Origin: Variovorax sp. EL159
GTDB lineage: Bacteria; Pseudomonadota; Gammaproteobacteria; Burkholderiales; Burkholderiaceae_C
Length of the DNA stretch: 64,000 nucleotides
Assembly (NCBI RefSeq): GCF_900100965.1
Contig: NZ_FMUJ01000004.1
Location: 620,001-684,000, forward strand
Reading direction: 5' to 3'
The stretch's first letter is position 1. Each line of letters opens with the position of its first letter. Below, piece by piece: positions 25,612 through 34,874 of the stretch. The notes under the pieces were generated by a model. The model was given only the letters and a program-made list of their open reading frames with translations. It was not told where the DNA came from and ran no database searches. The position numbers and the translations under genes are program-made.

Positions 25612-26369
25612 GGGTGCCTGTTGATGTCGATGTTGTTGTTGCTGCTGTCGATCCGTGCGAAGTCTTCGTTCTTCCATGCGCCCGCGTGGAACACATAGCG
25701 CCGCTTCACGCCGCCGAGCGCGGGCCAGTTCTCGCCGAACATCAGTCCCGCCGCATCGCGGCAGGCCGGCACCGTGGCCGCGCCCGTCGCATCGAGCCGC
25801 TGGCGGATGCGTGCGCCTTCCGCGCCCATGCGGAAGTACATCGGCACGATCTCGTCGAGCAGGCCGGCGGGCAGCCACGGATCGCTCATGCACCACGAGG
25901 CCAGCGCGGTGGCCGAGAGCCGCACGCCGCCTTCGCGCAGCGGCTGCAGGCGCTTGAGCAGCGCGACGTAGGCCTCGCGCTGGCTGCGCCGCGCCTCGAA
26001 GTCGAGCTGCACCCAGCCTGAGCGGTTGCCCTGCTTCGCGGCATGCTCGATGGCGGCGGCAATGGCCGCCTGCTGCGCATCGTCGACAGGCGAGGGCGCG
26101 AGGTTGTCCAGCGTGACGTGCACCACTGGCATCACCGTGGCACCCGGCGCGATGCGCAGCGGCCACTGGCGCCAGGTCGTGCGGCTGCGCTCGCCGCTCA
26201 GTTGCACCGTGGCATGCAGGTAGGCCACGCCGGTGGCTTCGGGCAATGCGGAGAAAAGCTGGGGCCGGTCCCATACCCACAGCAGCGTTTGCGGTTGGGC
26301 CTTGCCTTCCTGCGCCGGCAAGGCCAGGAAGACCGCAAGAACCGAAAGGGCCGCGCCGCGAAAACGCAT
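25608..26369 (-). CDS. exported protein of unknown function, DUF3142-like
   Basis: 253 aa with a signal peptide (RGAALSVLAVFLALPAQEGKA). The mature protein starts QTLLWVWDRPQLFSAL and contains VAYLHATVQL, WVQLDFEARRSQREAYVALLKRL and LLDEIVPMYFRMG, a layout recalling a glycoside-hydrolase-like barrel and the DUF3142 family; this assignment is from memory of the pattern and only moderate. It overlaps the following large exported gene by 4 bp (ATGA), indicating coupled translation. Function unknown. Confidence 0.6.
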   Translation of the reverse strand: MRFRGAALSVLAVFLALPAQEGKAQPQTLLWVWDRPQLFSALPEATGVAYLHATVQLSGERSRTTWRQWPLRIAPGATVMPVVHVTLDNLAPSPVDDAQQAAIAAAIEHAAKQGNRSGWVQLDFEARRSQREAYVALLKRLQPLREGGVRLSATALASWCMSDPWLPAGLLDEIVPMYFRMGAEGARIRQRLDATGAATVPACRDAAGLMFGENWPALGGVKRRYVFHAGAWKNEDFARIDSSNNNIDINRHP

Positions 26370-26410
26370 GGAAAGGGGCTGGAGGGTGGAAGAAAAATCC
26401 CGGCCAGCAT

Positions 26411-26447
26411 AACGAAAAAGCCGCCTGGCCCAGGGGGCTCAGGCGGC
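26411..26447 (-). terminator. rho-independent terminator of the TctC gene
   Basis: Read on the minus strand: GCCGCCTG stem (26447-26440), 12-base loop, CAGGCGGC (26427-26420), then CTTTTTCG. A perfect 8-bp GC-rich stem followed by five T is a standard intrinsic terminator, 48 bp after the stop of the TctC gene at 26495. Confidence 0.8.
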
Positions 26448-26494
26448 CTTGCGGCTGCTTGCGTGTGAAGGCAGCGGCGGTTGTTGTTCGTCGA

Positions 26495-27469
26495 TCAGTC
26501 GGCGTACACGCCGGCGGCCTTGATGATCGGGCCCCACTTGGCGATCTCGGCCGCAACGAACTTCTTGTGCTCGGCCGGCTCGGTGCGCTTGTCGGTGGTG
26601 ATCACCGCGCCCAGCGCTTCTTCGCGCTTGATGAAGCCCGGGTCCTTCATGGCCGCCTTGACGGCTTCGTTGAGCTTCTTCAGCACCGGTGCGGGCGTGC
26701 CCTTGGGCGCGTACACGCCGTGCCAGATCGTCACTTCGAAGCCCTTCAGGCCCGACTCGTCCAGCGTCGGCAGGTCTTTCAGGCCGGGCGTGGTCAGGCG
26801 CTTGGCGGTGGTCACGGCATAGGCCTTGACCTTCTTGGCCTCGATCTGCGAGGTGGTGTTGGTGGTCTGGTCGCACAGCAGGTCGATCTGGCCGCCCAGC
26901 AGGTCGGCGATGGCGGGGGCCGTGCCCTTGTACGGCACGGGCGTCATCTCGACCTTGATCGCGCTCTGGAACAGCAGGCCGCACAGGTGCGACGCGGCGC
27001 CCAGGCCGGCGTTGCCCAGGTTGATCTTGCCCTTGTTGGCGGCGATCCAGGTCGTCAGTTCCTTGTAGTTGTTGGCGGGCAGGCCGGGCTTGCCGATCAG
27101 CGTCATCGGCACTTCATTGACCATGCCCAGGTACTCGAAGTCGGTCTCGACGTTGAACGGCAGCTTGCGGTACAGCGCGGGCATGGTGGACATGCCGATG
27201 TGGTTCAGCAGCAGCGTGTAGCCGTCGGGGTTGGCGCGGGCCACCTTGGCCGTGCCGATGGAACTGCCCGCGCCCGCGGTGTTGTCCACCACGATCGTGG
27301 TGCCGAGCGTCTTCTGCATGGCTTCGGCGAGGTCGCGCGCCACACGGTCGGTCGGGCCGCCGGCCGCGAAAGGCACCACCAGCGTGACGGTCTTGTTCCC
27401 GGGGAAATCCTGGGCGTGAACACCGGCAGTGGCGGCGGCGATCGCCGCGAAGGCGAGCAGTTTCTTCAT
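26495..27469 (-). CDS. Bug/TctC family tripartite tricarboxylate transporter substrate-binding protein
   Basis: 324 aa. Signal peptide MKKLLAFAAIAAATAGVHA; mature start QDFPGNKTVTLVVPFAAGGPTD, then VDNTAGAGSSIGTAKVA and VPYKGTAPAIADLLGGQID, the usual Bug-family blocks. Periplasmic organic-acid receptor of unknown ligand, without TctAB genes beside it. A clear intrinsic terminator follows. It differs enough from the other two Bug proteins of the window to have its own ligand. Confidence 0.92.
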   Translation of the reverse strand: MKKLLAFAAIAAATAGVHAQDFPGNKTVTLVVPFAAGGPTDRVARDLAEAMQKTLGTTIVVDNTAGAGSSIGTAKVARANPDGYTLLLNHIGMSTMPALYRKLPFNVETDFEYLGMVNEVPMTLIGKPGLPANNYKELTTWIAANKGKINLGNAGLGAASHLCGLLFQSAIKVEMTPVPYKGTAPAIADLLGGQIDLLCDQTTNTTSQIEAKKVKAYAVTTAKRLTTPGLKDLPTLDESGLKGFEVTIWHGVYAPKGTPAPVLKKLNEAVKAAMKDPGFIKREEALGAVITTDKRTEPAEHKKFVAAEIAKWGPIIKAAGVYAD

Positions 27470-27667
27470 GATGTCTCCGAGAGGGGGTAAAAAGGCCGCG
27501 ATCTTATCGGCTGACCGGGGCCTGACCTATACCGAATAGCCCTTAGACGGGTGTCGAATTTCGCCCCACTCTGGGGCATGATGCCGACCGGGCACTCGCG
27601 CAAGGGAAGGCGCGAAAACAACCACAAACAGCGCGGTCGCCACGGCCGCATCGAGGAGGAAATTCCA

Positions 27668-28876
27668 ATGGATCCATGGGTCTATCCGCGCGAGCGCTGG
27701 CTCGGTACCGTCACGCTCGTGCTCGGCCTGCTGGTCTGGCTGCTCGTGATCGTCGGCACGCTGGGCATCGCGCTCGTCTATGTGCTGCTGGGCTTCATCG
27801 GCTACGTGTTCGCGCAGTCGGCCGTCATTGCGTGGATCAAGGGCACGGCCGTGAAGATCTCGCCGACCCAGCTGCCCGAGCTGCATGCGCGCTTCAAGGC
27901 CTGCTGCGGCTACCTCGGCATCGAGAACCCGCCCGAGGCTTACCTGCTGCACGGCAACGGCATGTTCAACGCCTTCGCCACCCGCTTCTTCGGCCGCAAC
28001 TTCGTGGTGCTGCTGTCCGACGTGGTCGATGCGATGGAAGCGCAGCCCGACGGCATCAACTTCTACATCGGCCATGAGCTGGGCCACATCCGGCGCGGCC
28101 ACCTCACGGGCCACATCTGGCGTGCCCCGGTGCTGTGGCTGCCACTGCTCGGTGCCGCCTATGCACGCGCGAAGGAATACACCTGCGACCTGCACGGCGC
28201 CGCCTGCTGCGAAGAGCCCGACTCCGCGCCGCGCGCGCTCGTGGCACTGGCCGCCGGTGCCCAGCAGTGGCGCAACGTCGACCTGCAGGGCTATGCCAAC
28301 CAGTCGGCCGGCAACAGCGGCTTCTGGGCCTCGTTCCATGAACTGATCGGCGGCTACCCGTGGCTCACCAAGCGCGTGGCGCGTGCCATCGATCCGGCGG
28401 CGGCGTTGCCCAGCCGCAACCCGCTGGCCTATGTGCTCGCGATCTTCGTGCCCTACACGGGCCGTGCCGGTGGTGGCGCCCTGGGCGTGCTGATCGTCGT
28501 GGCCGTCATCGGCGTGGCGGCGGCCGCGGCGATCCCGGCCTACCAGGACTACGTTGCGCGCGCACAAGTCGTGCAGGCCTGGGCGGAAGGCGCACCGGTG
28601 CGCGAGGCGCTCACCAACTACTACACCGAGAAGGAAGAGATCCCTGACACCCTCGCCGCCGCGAACGCGCCCGAGACGTTGCCCGGCGGCTCGGTGCTCA
28701 CGCTCGACCCCGAGACGATGGTCGTCGAGGCCACCTTGCCGAAGCTGCCCCGGGGAATGAGCGGCGTGCTGCGCATGGAGCCTTCGTCTGCGGACAACGG
28801 CATCGTCTGGCATTGCGTGAGTGGGGACGACTTGCCGGTGAAGCTGTTGCCGCTGGGTTGCCGCAAGGTGCGGTAA
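27668..28876 (+). CDS. M48 family metalloprotease fused to a type IV pilin-like segment
   Basis: 402 aa. Two membrane segments at the N-terminus (about 12-50), then the zinc-protease core with H136-E-L-G-H140 (the HExxH motif, followed by IRRGH) and the third ligand Glu170 in EYTCD. From residue about 270 the sequence LIVVAVIGVAAAAAIPAYQD continues YVARAQV and matches the first helix of type IV pilins almost residue for residue, but without the prepilin cleavage site and Glu5. A soluble tail of about 105 aa follows, with two cysteines near the end as in pilin D-regions. GAGGAGG precedes the ATG. It is probably an inner-membrane peptidase with a pilin-derived extracytoplasmic module. Single gene, no pilus genes nearby. 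Confidence 0.82.
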   Translation: MDPWVYPRERWLGTVTLVLGLLVWLLVIVGTLGIALVYVLLGFIGYVFAQSAVIAWIKGTAVKISPTQLPELHARFKACCGYLGIENPPEAYLLHGNGMFNAFATRFFGRNFVVLLSDVVDAMEAQPDGINFYIGHELGHIRRGHLTGHIWRAPVLWLPLLGAAYARAKEYTCDLHGAACCEEPDSAPRALVALAAGAQQWRNVDLQGYANQSAGNSGFWASFHELIGGYPWLTKRVARAIDPAAALPSRNPLAYVLAIFVPYTGRAGGGALGVLIVVAVIGVAAAAAIPAYQDYVARAQVVQAWAEGAPVREALTNYYTEKEEIPDTLAAANAPETLPGGSVLTLDPETMVVEATLPKLPRGMSGVLRMEPSSADNGIVWHCVSGDDLPVKLLPLGCRKVR

Positions 28877-28904
28877 CGGCCGTTCGCGTGCGTTGGGGGG
28901 GCGT

Positions 28905-28996
28905 GCGGATGGCACCGGGTGGTCCCCTCCGCGAATGTCCCCCGGCCTGCGGCCTCCTCCTTTATTTCGCTGCGGGGACCACCCGGCGCCATCCGC
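28905..28996. repeat. REPIN-like intergenic palindrome, family A copy 1
   Basis: Arms 28905-28927 and 28974-28996 form a 23-bp inverted repeat with one mismatch, enclosing a conserved core beginning GCGAATGTCCCCCGG and containing CCTGCGGCCTCCTCCTT. The same core recurs at 33829-33921. It lies between convergent genes and may also act as a terminator. Confidence 0.75.
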
Positions 28997-29044
28997 ACAG
29001 TGGGCGCTGTGGGTGCATGGCAGAACAGCAGCGTGCCGTCTTTC

Positions 29045-30208
<1,164 letters not shown>

Positions 30209-30228
30209 GTTGATGGAATAAATCAAGA

Positions 30229-30238
30229 TTGACGTCAA
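30229..30238. promoter_or_regulatory. palindrome between the two citrate-synthase-like genes
   Basis: TTGACGTCAA, a perfect 10-bp palindrome, followed directly by a second CGTCA half-like element, in the AT-rich 77-bp gap between divergent starts. It is a candidate site for the HTH domain of the flanking protein; this is inference. Confidence 0.4.
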
Positions 30239-30285
30239 CGTCAGTGTGGCCAGAATCAATGACATCGTCAAACCAGGAGAGAACG

Positions 30286-31407
30286 ATGATTGAAGAGAAC
30301 GGCCTCGAAGGCGTGGTAGCCGCGCACACGGTCTTGTCGGAAGTGGACGGTGCCGAAGGCCGGCTGGTCATTCGCGGCCACACGCTCGACGAGATCGCGC
30401 AGCACTGGCGCTTCGAAGACGTGGTGGCGCTGCTGTTCAAGGGCTTCTTCGACACGCTGCCCGGCAACGCCGCCGCGTTGCGCACCGCCCTGGGCCGCGC
30501 GCGCCGCGAAGCCTTCGAGCGCCTGCAGCCCAACGACGACAGCGTGCTGCGCCGGCTGCCGCCCATCGAGGCGGTGCGCGCGCTGCTCGCGCGCCTGCCC
30601 GATGGCGACGACCTGCAGACCGCGTTGCGCCTCGTGGCCGCACCCGCCGTGTACACGGCGGCCGTCATGCGCTGGCGCCTGGGCGTGCAGGCGCTCGCGC
30701 CCGACGAAACCCTGCCGCACGCCGTCGACATGCTGCGCATGCTGCATGGCCGCACACCCACGGCCGCGCAGGGCGCCGCGCTCGACACCTACCTCGTCAC
30801 CGTCTGCGATCACGGCCTCAATGCCTCGACCTTTGCCGCGCGCGTGGTGGCGTCCACCGGCGCGGGGCTGGCGTCGGCCGTGCTTGCCGGCATCAGCGCG
30901 TTGAAGGGGCCGCTGCATGGCGGCGCTCCGGGGCCGGTGCTCGATGCGCTCGATGCCATCGGCACCGCCGCCAATGCGCGCCACTGGCTCGAAGGCGCGG
31001 TGGCCAGCGGGCAGCGCCTGATGGGTTTCGGCCATCGCATCTACCGTGTGCGCGATCCGCGCGCCGATGCGCTCAAGGGCGCGCTGCAGCGCTTGAGCGC
31101 CGAGGGCAGCGTCAATGCCGCGCGCTTTGAACTGGCGGAAGCCGCCGAGCAGGCCGCGCTGGCGATCCTGCGCGAGAAGAAGCCCGACCGCGCGCTGGAA
31201 ACCAACGTCGAGTTCTACACCGCACTGCTGCTCGAAGCGCTGGGCTTCGGCCGCGAAAGCTTCACCTGCGTGTTCGCCGCCGGCCGCGTGAGCGGATGGG
31301 TGGCGCATGCGCGCGAGCAGGTGCACAAGGGCCGGCTGATCCGCCCGCAGTCGGTGTATGTCGGCCCCGCGCCCGAGGAAGCGGGCGAAACCGCACTCGC
31401 GCACTGA
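30286..31407 (+). CDS. citrate synthase/2-methylcitrate synthase-like protein
   Basis: 373 aa. Blocks: GLEGVVAAHTVLSEVDGAEGRL, IRGHTLDEIA, CDHGLNASTFAARV, LKGPLHGGAP, GFGHRIYRVRDPRAD and ETNVEFYTALLL. It condenses an acyl-CoA with a 2-oxo acid such as oxaloacetate if it behaves as the family does. The catalytic Asp of NVDF is Glu here. GGAG precedes ATG 30286. It is divergent from the HTH-fused homologue and followed by a hairpin. The two proteins complement each other in the altered residues, so they could form a mixed complex; this is speculation. Confidence 0.87.
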   Translation: MIEENGLEGVVAAHTVLSEVDGAEGRLVIRGHTLDEIAQHWRFEDVVALLFKGFFDTLPGNAAALRTALGRARREAFERLQPNDDSVLRRLPPIEAVRALLARLPDGDDLQTALRLVAAPAVYTAAVMRWRLGVQALAPDETLPHAVDMLRMLHGRTPTAAQGAALDTYLVTVCDHGLNASTFAARVVASTGAGLASAVLAGISALKGPLHGGAPGPVLDALDAIGTAANARHWLEGAVASGQRLMGFGHRIYRVRDPRADALKGALQRLSAEGSVNAARFELAEAAEQAALAILREKKPDRALETNVEFYTALLLEALGFGRESFTCVFAAGRVSGWVAHAREQVHKGRLIRPQSVYVGPAPEEAGETALAH

Positions 31408-31451
31408 GCCTGCACGGGTCGTTCCCCGTCATCCGATACCCTCGCAGTCTT

Positions 31452-31473
31452 CGCATGCCGGTTGCGGCATGCG
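31452..31473 (+). terminator. hairpin after the citrate-synthase-like gene
   Basis: CGCATGCCG-GTTG-CGGCATGCG, a perfect 9-bp stem with a 4-base loop, 45 bp after the stop codon and 24 bp before the next start. There is no T-run, so attenuation, RNA protection or partial termination are all possible. Confidence 0.45.
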
Positions 31474-31496
31474 CGATTCAACGCGAAAGTATTCCC

Positions 31497-32528
31497 ATGA
31501 CGGCGAACCCCTCTCACTCCCGCGCGCTGCGCCTGCCCCGCGACTTCGCGCTCCTCGCGGTGGGCCTCGACGCGCTCCTGTTCGTGATCAACATGGCCGC
31601 GCTGCTGCTGCCCTCCACGCCGCAGGCCGGGCAGATGCGCCAGGCGTATGCCATTCCGGGCGTGTGGATCATGCTGCTCGCGGGCACGGCCGTGTCGTGG
31701 GTGCTGGTGGCGACGCTCTCGTGGAGCCACGCGCGCAACGCGCTCGAACGGCAGGGCGTGGCCCGCGTGGCACTGGCGGACGACGCAAGGCTGCGCTTCG
31801 GCGGCGTGTGGGTGCTGGTGCTGGTGCTGAACTACTACGCGCTGACGCCGCTGTTCTACGAGGTGCAGGTGCTCTTCATGCCGGGCGGCCGGTTCGCGGA
31901 GGTCTTCGGCGATTCGCCGCTGCGCATCTCGATGAGCGTGGCCATGGTGCTGCAGTCGCTCATCCAGCTGGCGGTGACCGTGCTCGGCCTGTGGCTGGCG
32001 GCGCGCATCGCGCTGATGACGCGTCGCGGCGCGTCGGTGCCGGCGCAAGAAGAGACGCTGCCGGCCGAGGTGCCCGGTGCATCGCCTTCATCGCCGCGCC
32101 GGGCCGTCGCGATGGTCGCGGCGGCCATGCTCGCGGGGCTTCAGCTGTGGGGCGGCATTGCCGTGGCGCGCTGGGCCCCGCCGGGCAGCGACGTGGATGC
32201 GCCGACGCTGCTGCTGGCCTGGGTGTTGCCGGCCCTCGTGACCTTCGCACTCGCCTTCTGGGGCGGCTGGCTCGGCACCAAGCCCGGCCTGTCGATCGTG
32301 CGCCCCTTCCGGGCCGTGGCGGCCGCGGTGCTGGCCTTTCTGCTGGTGCAGGTGGGCTGCATCGTCATCGCGATCGTCTGGCTGTTCATGGCGGCGACGG
32401 CGTCGTTCAGCTTCTACGGCGGCGGTGGCCTCGTCGGTTTCATCCTGGCGCTGGTACTGCTGTACATGGCGCTGACGGTGCTGCTGATGCGCTTCGCCAC
32501 GCGCTGGCTGTATCGCCGCTACTTGTAG
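31497..32528 (+). CDS. multi-spanning membrane protein of unknown function
   Basis: 343 aa, not recognised as any known family. About eight hydrophobic segments can be seen, for example DFALLAVGLDALLFVINMAAL, WIMLLAGTAVSWVLVATL, VWVLVLVLNYYAL, LIQLAVTVLGLWLAARIAL, AVAAAVLAFLLVQVGCIVIA and LVGFILALVLLYMALTVLL, with a hydrophilic, proline-rich cytoplasmic-type loop near 185-205. No transport or catalytic signature. ATG 31497 is chosen because it precedes the first membrane segment; there is no strong ribosome site. Its end overlaps the convergent ligase gene by 10 bp. Confidence 0.65.
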   Translation: MTANPSHSRALRLPRDFALLAVGLDALLFVINMAALLLPSTPQAGQMRQAYAIPGVWIMLLAGTAVSWVLVATLSWSHARNALERQGVARVALADDARLRFGGVWVLVLVLNYYALTPLFYEVQVLFMPGGRFAEVFGDSPLRISMSVAMVLQSLIQLAVTVLGLWLAARIALMTRRGASVPAQEETLPAEVPGASPSSPRRAVAMVAAAMLAGLQLWGGIAVARWAPPGSDVDAPTLLLAWVLPALVTFALAFWGGWLGTKPGLSIVRPFRAVAAAVLAFLLVQVGCIVIAIVWLFMAATASFSFYGGGGLVGFILALVLLYMALTVLLMRFATRWLYRRYL

Positions 32529-33766
32529 CTGCGCGCGTCCTCAATCACCTTGCCGTCGTTGGGCAGGCTGCCCGGCGCCACCAGCTCGATGGTGCCGCGC
32601 AGCTTGGTCACTTCGCGCACCGCGTCGGCAATGCGCGCGTCGAGCCCGGCCGGTGCGCCCGCGCATTCGAGTTTGAAAGTCATCTGGTCGTCGCCCATCT
32701 CGCCCGACACCACGAGGCGCGCGCGCTGGATCTCCGGGAAGCGCCGCGCGACCTCCGCGACCTGCGACGGGTGCACGAACATGCCGCGCACCTTGGTGGT
32801 CTGGTCGGCGCGGCCGAGCCAGCCCTTGATGCGCTTGTTGGTGCGGCCGGTGGGGCAGGTGCCCGCTAGCACCGCGGAAAGGTCGCCGGTGCCGAAGCGC
32901 ACCAGCGGGTAGTCGGGGTTGAAGCTGGTGACGACGATCTCGCCCACCTCGCCATCGGGCACCGGGTCGCCGGTGCCGGGGCGCACGATCTCGACCAGCA
33001 CGCCTTCATCGATCACCAGGCCTTCGCGCGCGCTGGTCTCGTAGGCGATGAGGCCCAGGTCGGCGGTGGCATAGCACTGCGTGCCCTTCACGCCATGCGC
33101 GGCGATCCAGTCGTGCAGGCTCGGCGGAAAGGCCTCGCCCGACACGAGGGCCTTGGTGAGCGAGGGCAGCTTCTGCCCTTTCTCTTCGGCCTTCTCCAGC
33201 AGGATCTTCAGGAAGCTCGGCGTACCCGCATAGCCTTCGGGCTTGAGGTCGACCATGGCTTCGAGCTGCTGTTCGGTCTGGCCAGTGCCACCCGCGAACA
33301 CGGTGCAGCCCATGGCGCGTGCACCGCTTTCCATGATCGAGCCAGCCGGCGTCATGTGGTAGCTGAAGCTGTTGTGGATCAGCTCGCCGCTGCGAAAGCC
33401 CGCCGCGTGCAGGGCCCGCGCGGTGCGCCAGTAGTCGCGCGCCTCGCCTTCGGGTTCGTAGATGGTGCCGGGGCTCGCGAACACGCGGGGCATGCGCGGG
33501 CCACGTGCGATCGATGCGAAGCCGCCGAACGGGTCGTCGGCGCGGCGTGCCTTCTGCAGGTCGAGCAATTCCGATTTGCGCGTGACGGGAAGTTTCGCGA
33601 GTGCTTCGCGCGTCGTGATGTCCGTCGGCTTCACGCCGTCGAGGATCTTGTTGAACGCGGAGGTCGCGGTCTGTGCCTGCGCGATCTGCTTCGGCAGCGC
33701 AGCCAGCAGGTCGCGCTCGCGCTCGGCGGGGTCGCGGATCTCAAGCTTGTCGTAGTGGTCGGTCAT
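32519..33766 (-). CDS. phenylacetate-CoA ligase (PaaK)-like AMP-binding protein
   Basis: 415 aa, the compact PaaK type. Early LPVTRKSELLDLQ, middle FHNSFSYHMTPAGSIME-like segment, CTVFAGGTGQTEQQ, YAGTPSFLKILLEKA, CYATADLGLIAYE, VRFGTGDLSAVL and the C-terminal VRGMFVHPSQV are characteristic of this adenylate-forming family, which activates aromatic or related carboxylic acids to CoA thioesters. It is the last gene of the minus-strand liv operon, 206 bp after livF with a repeat element between. Substrate likely the acid imported by the Liv system. Confidence 0.85.
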   Translation of the reverse strand: MTDHYDKLEIRDPAERERDLLAALPKQIAQAQTATSAFNKILDGVKPTDITTREALAKLPVTRKSELLDLQKARRADDPFGGFASIARGPRMPRVFASPGTIYEPEGEARDYWRTARALHAAGFRSGELIHNSFSYHMTPAGSIMESGARAMGCTVFAGGTGQTEQQLEAMVDLKPEGYAGTPSFLKILLEKAEEKGQKLPSLTKALVSGEAFPPSLHDWIAAHGVKGTQCYATADLGLIAYETSAREGLVIDEGVLVEIVRPGTGDPVPDGEVGEIVVTSFNPDYPLVRFGTGDLSAVLAGTCPTGRTNKRIKGWLGRADQTTKVRGMFVHPSQVAEVARRFPEIQRARLVVSGEMGDDQMTFKLECAGAPAGLDARIADAVREVTKLRGTIELVAPGSLPNDGKVIEDARSYK

Positions 33767-33828
33767 GTCCGCACCCTTCGTCTTTCAAATCGGTTTTCAC
33801 CATGCTGGTGTGTGGTCCGGGGGCGTGC

Positions 33829-33921
33829 ACAGGACACCGGGTACTCCCCTTTGCGAATGTCCCCCGGGCCTGCGGCCTCCTCCTTCATTTCGCTGTGGGG
33901 AGCACCCGATGCCCTGGGCAC
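33829..33921. repeat. REPIN-like intergenic palindrome, family A copy 2
   Basis: Same orientation and core as the copy at 28905-28996 (GCGAATGTCCCCCGG, CCTGCGGCCTCCTCCTT, ATTTCGCTG), with more degenerate outer arms (CACCGGGTACTCCCC against GGGGAGCACCCGATG). It lies between livF and the PaaK-like gene. Confidence 0.72.
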
Positions 33922-33972
33922 AAAAAGCGCTGTCGTCGTGTTCGCCGATGAACCTGCACCCCGAGTGCACCT

Positions 33973-34785
33973 TCAAGCCAGCCACCTCTTGCGCCGCTTG
34001 TAGCTCTTCACATCGCGAAAGCTCTTGCGGTCCGCGCCGCCGACGCCGAGGTAGAACTCCTTCACGTCTTCGTTCTCGCGCAGGCTCTTCGCCTCGCCGT
34101 CCATCACGATGCGCCCGTTCTCCAGGATGTAGCCGTAGTCGGCGTAGCGCAGCGCCATGTTGGTGTTCTGCTCGGCCAGCAGGAAGGTCACGCGTTCCTT
34201 GGTGTTGAGGTCTTTCACGATCTCGAACACCTCTTCGACGATCTGCGGCGCGAGGCCCATCGAGGGTTCGTCGAGCAGCACCATCGTCGGGTTGGCCATC
34301 AGCGCGCGGCCGATGGCGCACATCTGCTGTTCGCCGCCCGAGGTGTAGGCGGCCTGCGAGGCGCGCCGCGTCTTCAGGCGCGGGAAGTAGGCGTAGACCT
34401 TGTCCAGCGTCTGCTGCACGGCGGCCTTGCCGTCGGTGCGCGTGTACGCGCCGGTCATCAGGTTCTCTTCGATCGTCAGGTGGGCAAAGCAATGGCGGCC
34501 TTCCATCACCTGGATCAGCCCTCGCTTGACCAGCTCGGCCGGCGACAGTGCCTCGATACGTTCGCCGCGCAGCTCGATGGTGCCCTTGGTCACGGCGCCG
34601 CGTTCGCCCGCGAGCAGGTTGCTCACGGCGCGCAGCGTGGTCGTCTTGCCCGCGCCGTTGCCGCCGAGCAGCGCCACGATGCCGCCTTCGGGCACGGTGA
34701 GCGACACGCCCTTGAGCACGAGGATCACATGGTTGTAGATGACCTCGATGCCGTTGACGTTGAGGAGGATGTTGGGTTCGCTCAT
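33973..34785 (-). CDS. livF: branched-chain amino acid-type ABC transporter ATP-binding protein
   Basis: 270 aa. Walker A GGNGAGKTT, Q-loop region VMEGRHCFAHLTIEEN, signature-like YTSGGEQQMCAIGRAL, Walker B TMVLLDEPSMGLAP and H-loop LLAEQN, the Glu/Gln-type LivF hallmark; GRHCF and a lengthened C-terminus fit the aromatic/short-chain-acid subgroup. It forms the ATPase pair with LivG. Within the operon it follows livK after two hairpins. The start at 34785 is the first ATG before the conserved ILLNVNGIEV. Confidence 0.9.
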   Translation of the reverse strand: MSEPNILLNVNGIEVIYNHVILVLKGVSLTVPEGGIVALLGGNGAGKTTTLRAVSNLLAGERGAVTKGTIELRGERIEALSPAELVKRGLIQVMEGRHCFAHLTIEENLMTGAYTRTDGKAAVQQTLDKVYAYFPRLKTRRASQAAYTSGGEQQMCAIGRALMANPTMVLLDEPSMGLAPQIVEEVFEIVKDLNTKERVTFLLAEQNTNMALRYADYGYILENGRIVMDGEAKSLRENEDVKEFYLGVGGADRKSFRDVKSYKRRKRWLA

Positions 34786-34799
34786 GGTGTGGTCCGAAG

Positions 34800-34855
34800 C
34801 ATTCGACAACGCGGCAAGGCGTCGCGCTGTCGAATGGCGGCTCTTGCGAGCCGCC
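34800..34855 (-). promoter_or_regulatory. two tandem hairpins between livK and livF
   Basis: GGCGGCTC-TTGC-GAGCCGCC (34836-34855) and CATTCGACA...TGTCGAATG (34800-34836), both perfect stems, in the 89-bp gap after the binding-protein gene. They resemble the xylF-xylH hairpin and probably favour excess binding protein. Confidence 0.5.
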
Positions 34856-34874
34856 ACGGAACTCGGTCAGTGCA

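Noticed and set aside
23233..25698. Plus-strand open frame of 821 codons opposite the TAG-interrupted gene
   Set aside because: Arg/Gly/Val-rich composition without motif or ribosome site; the minus strand has signal peptide and operon coupling. Not a reason to discard the minus-strand gene.
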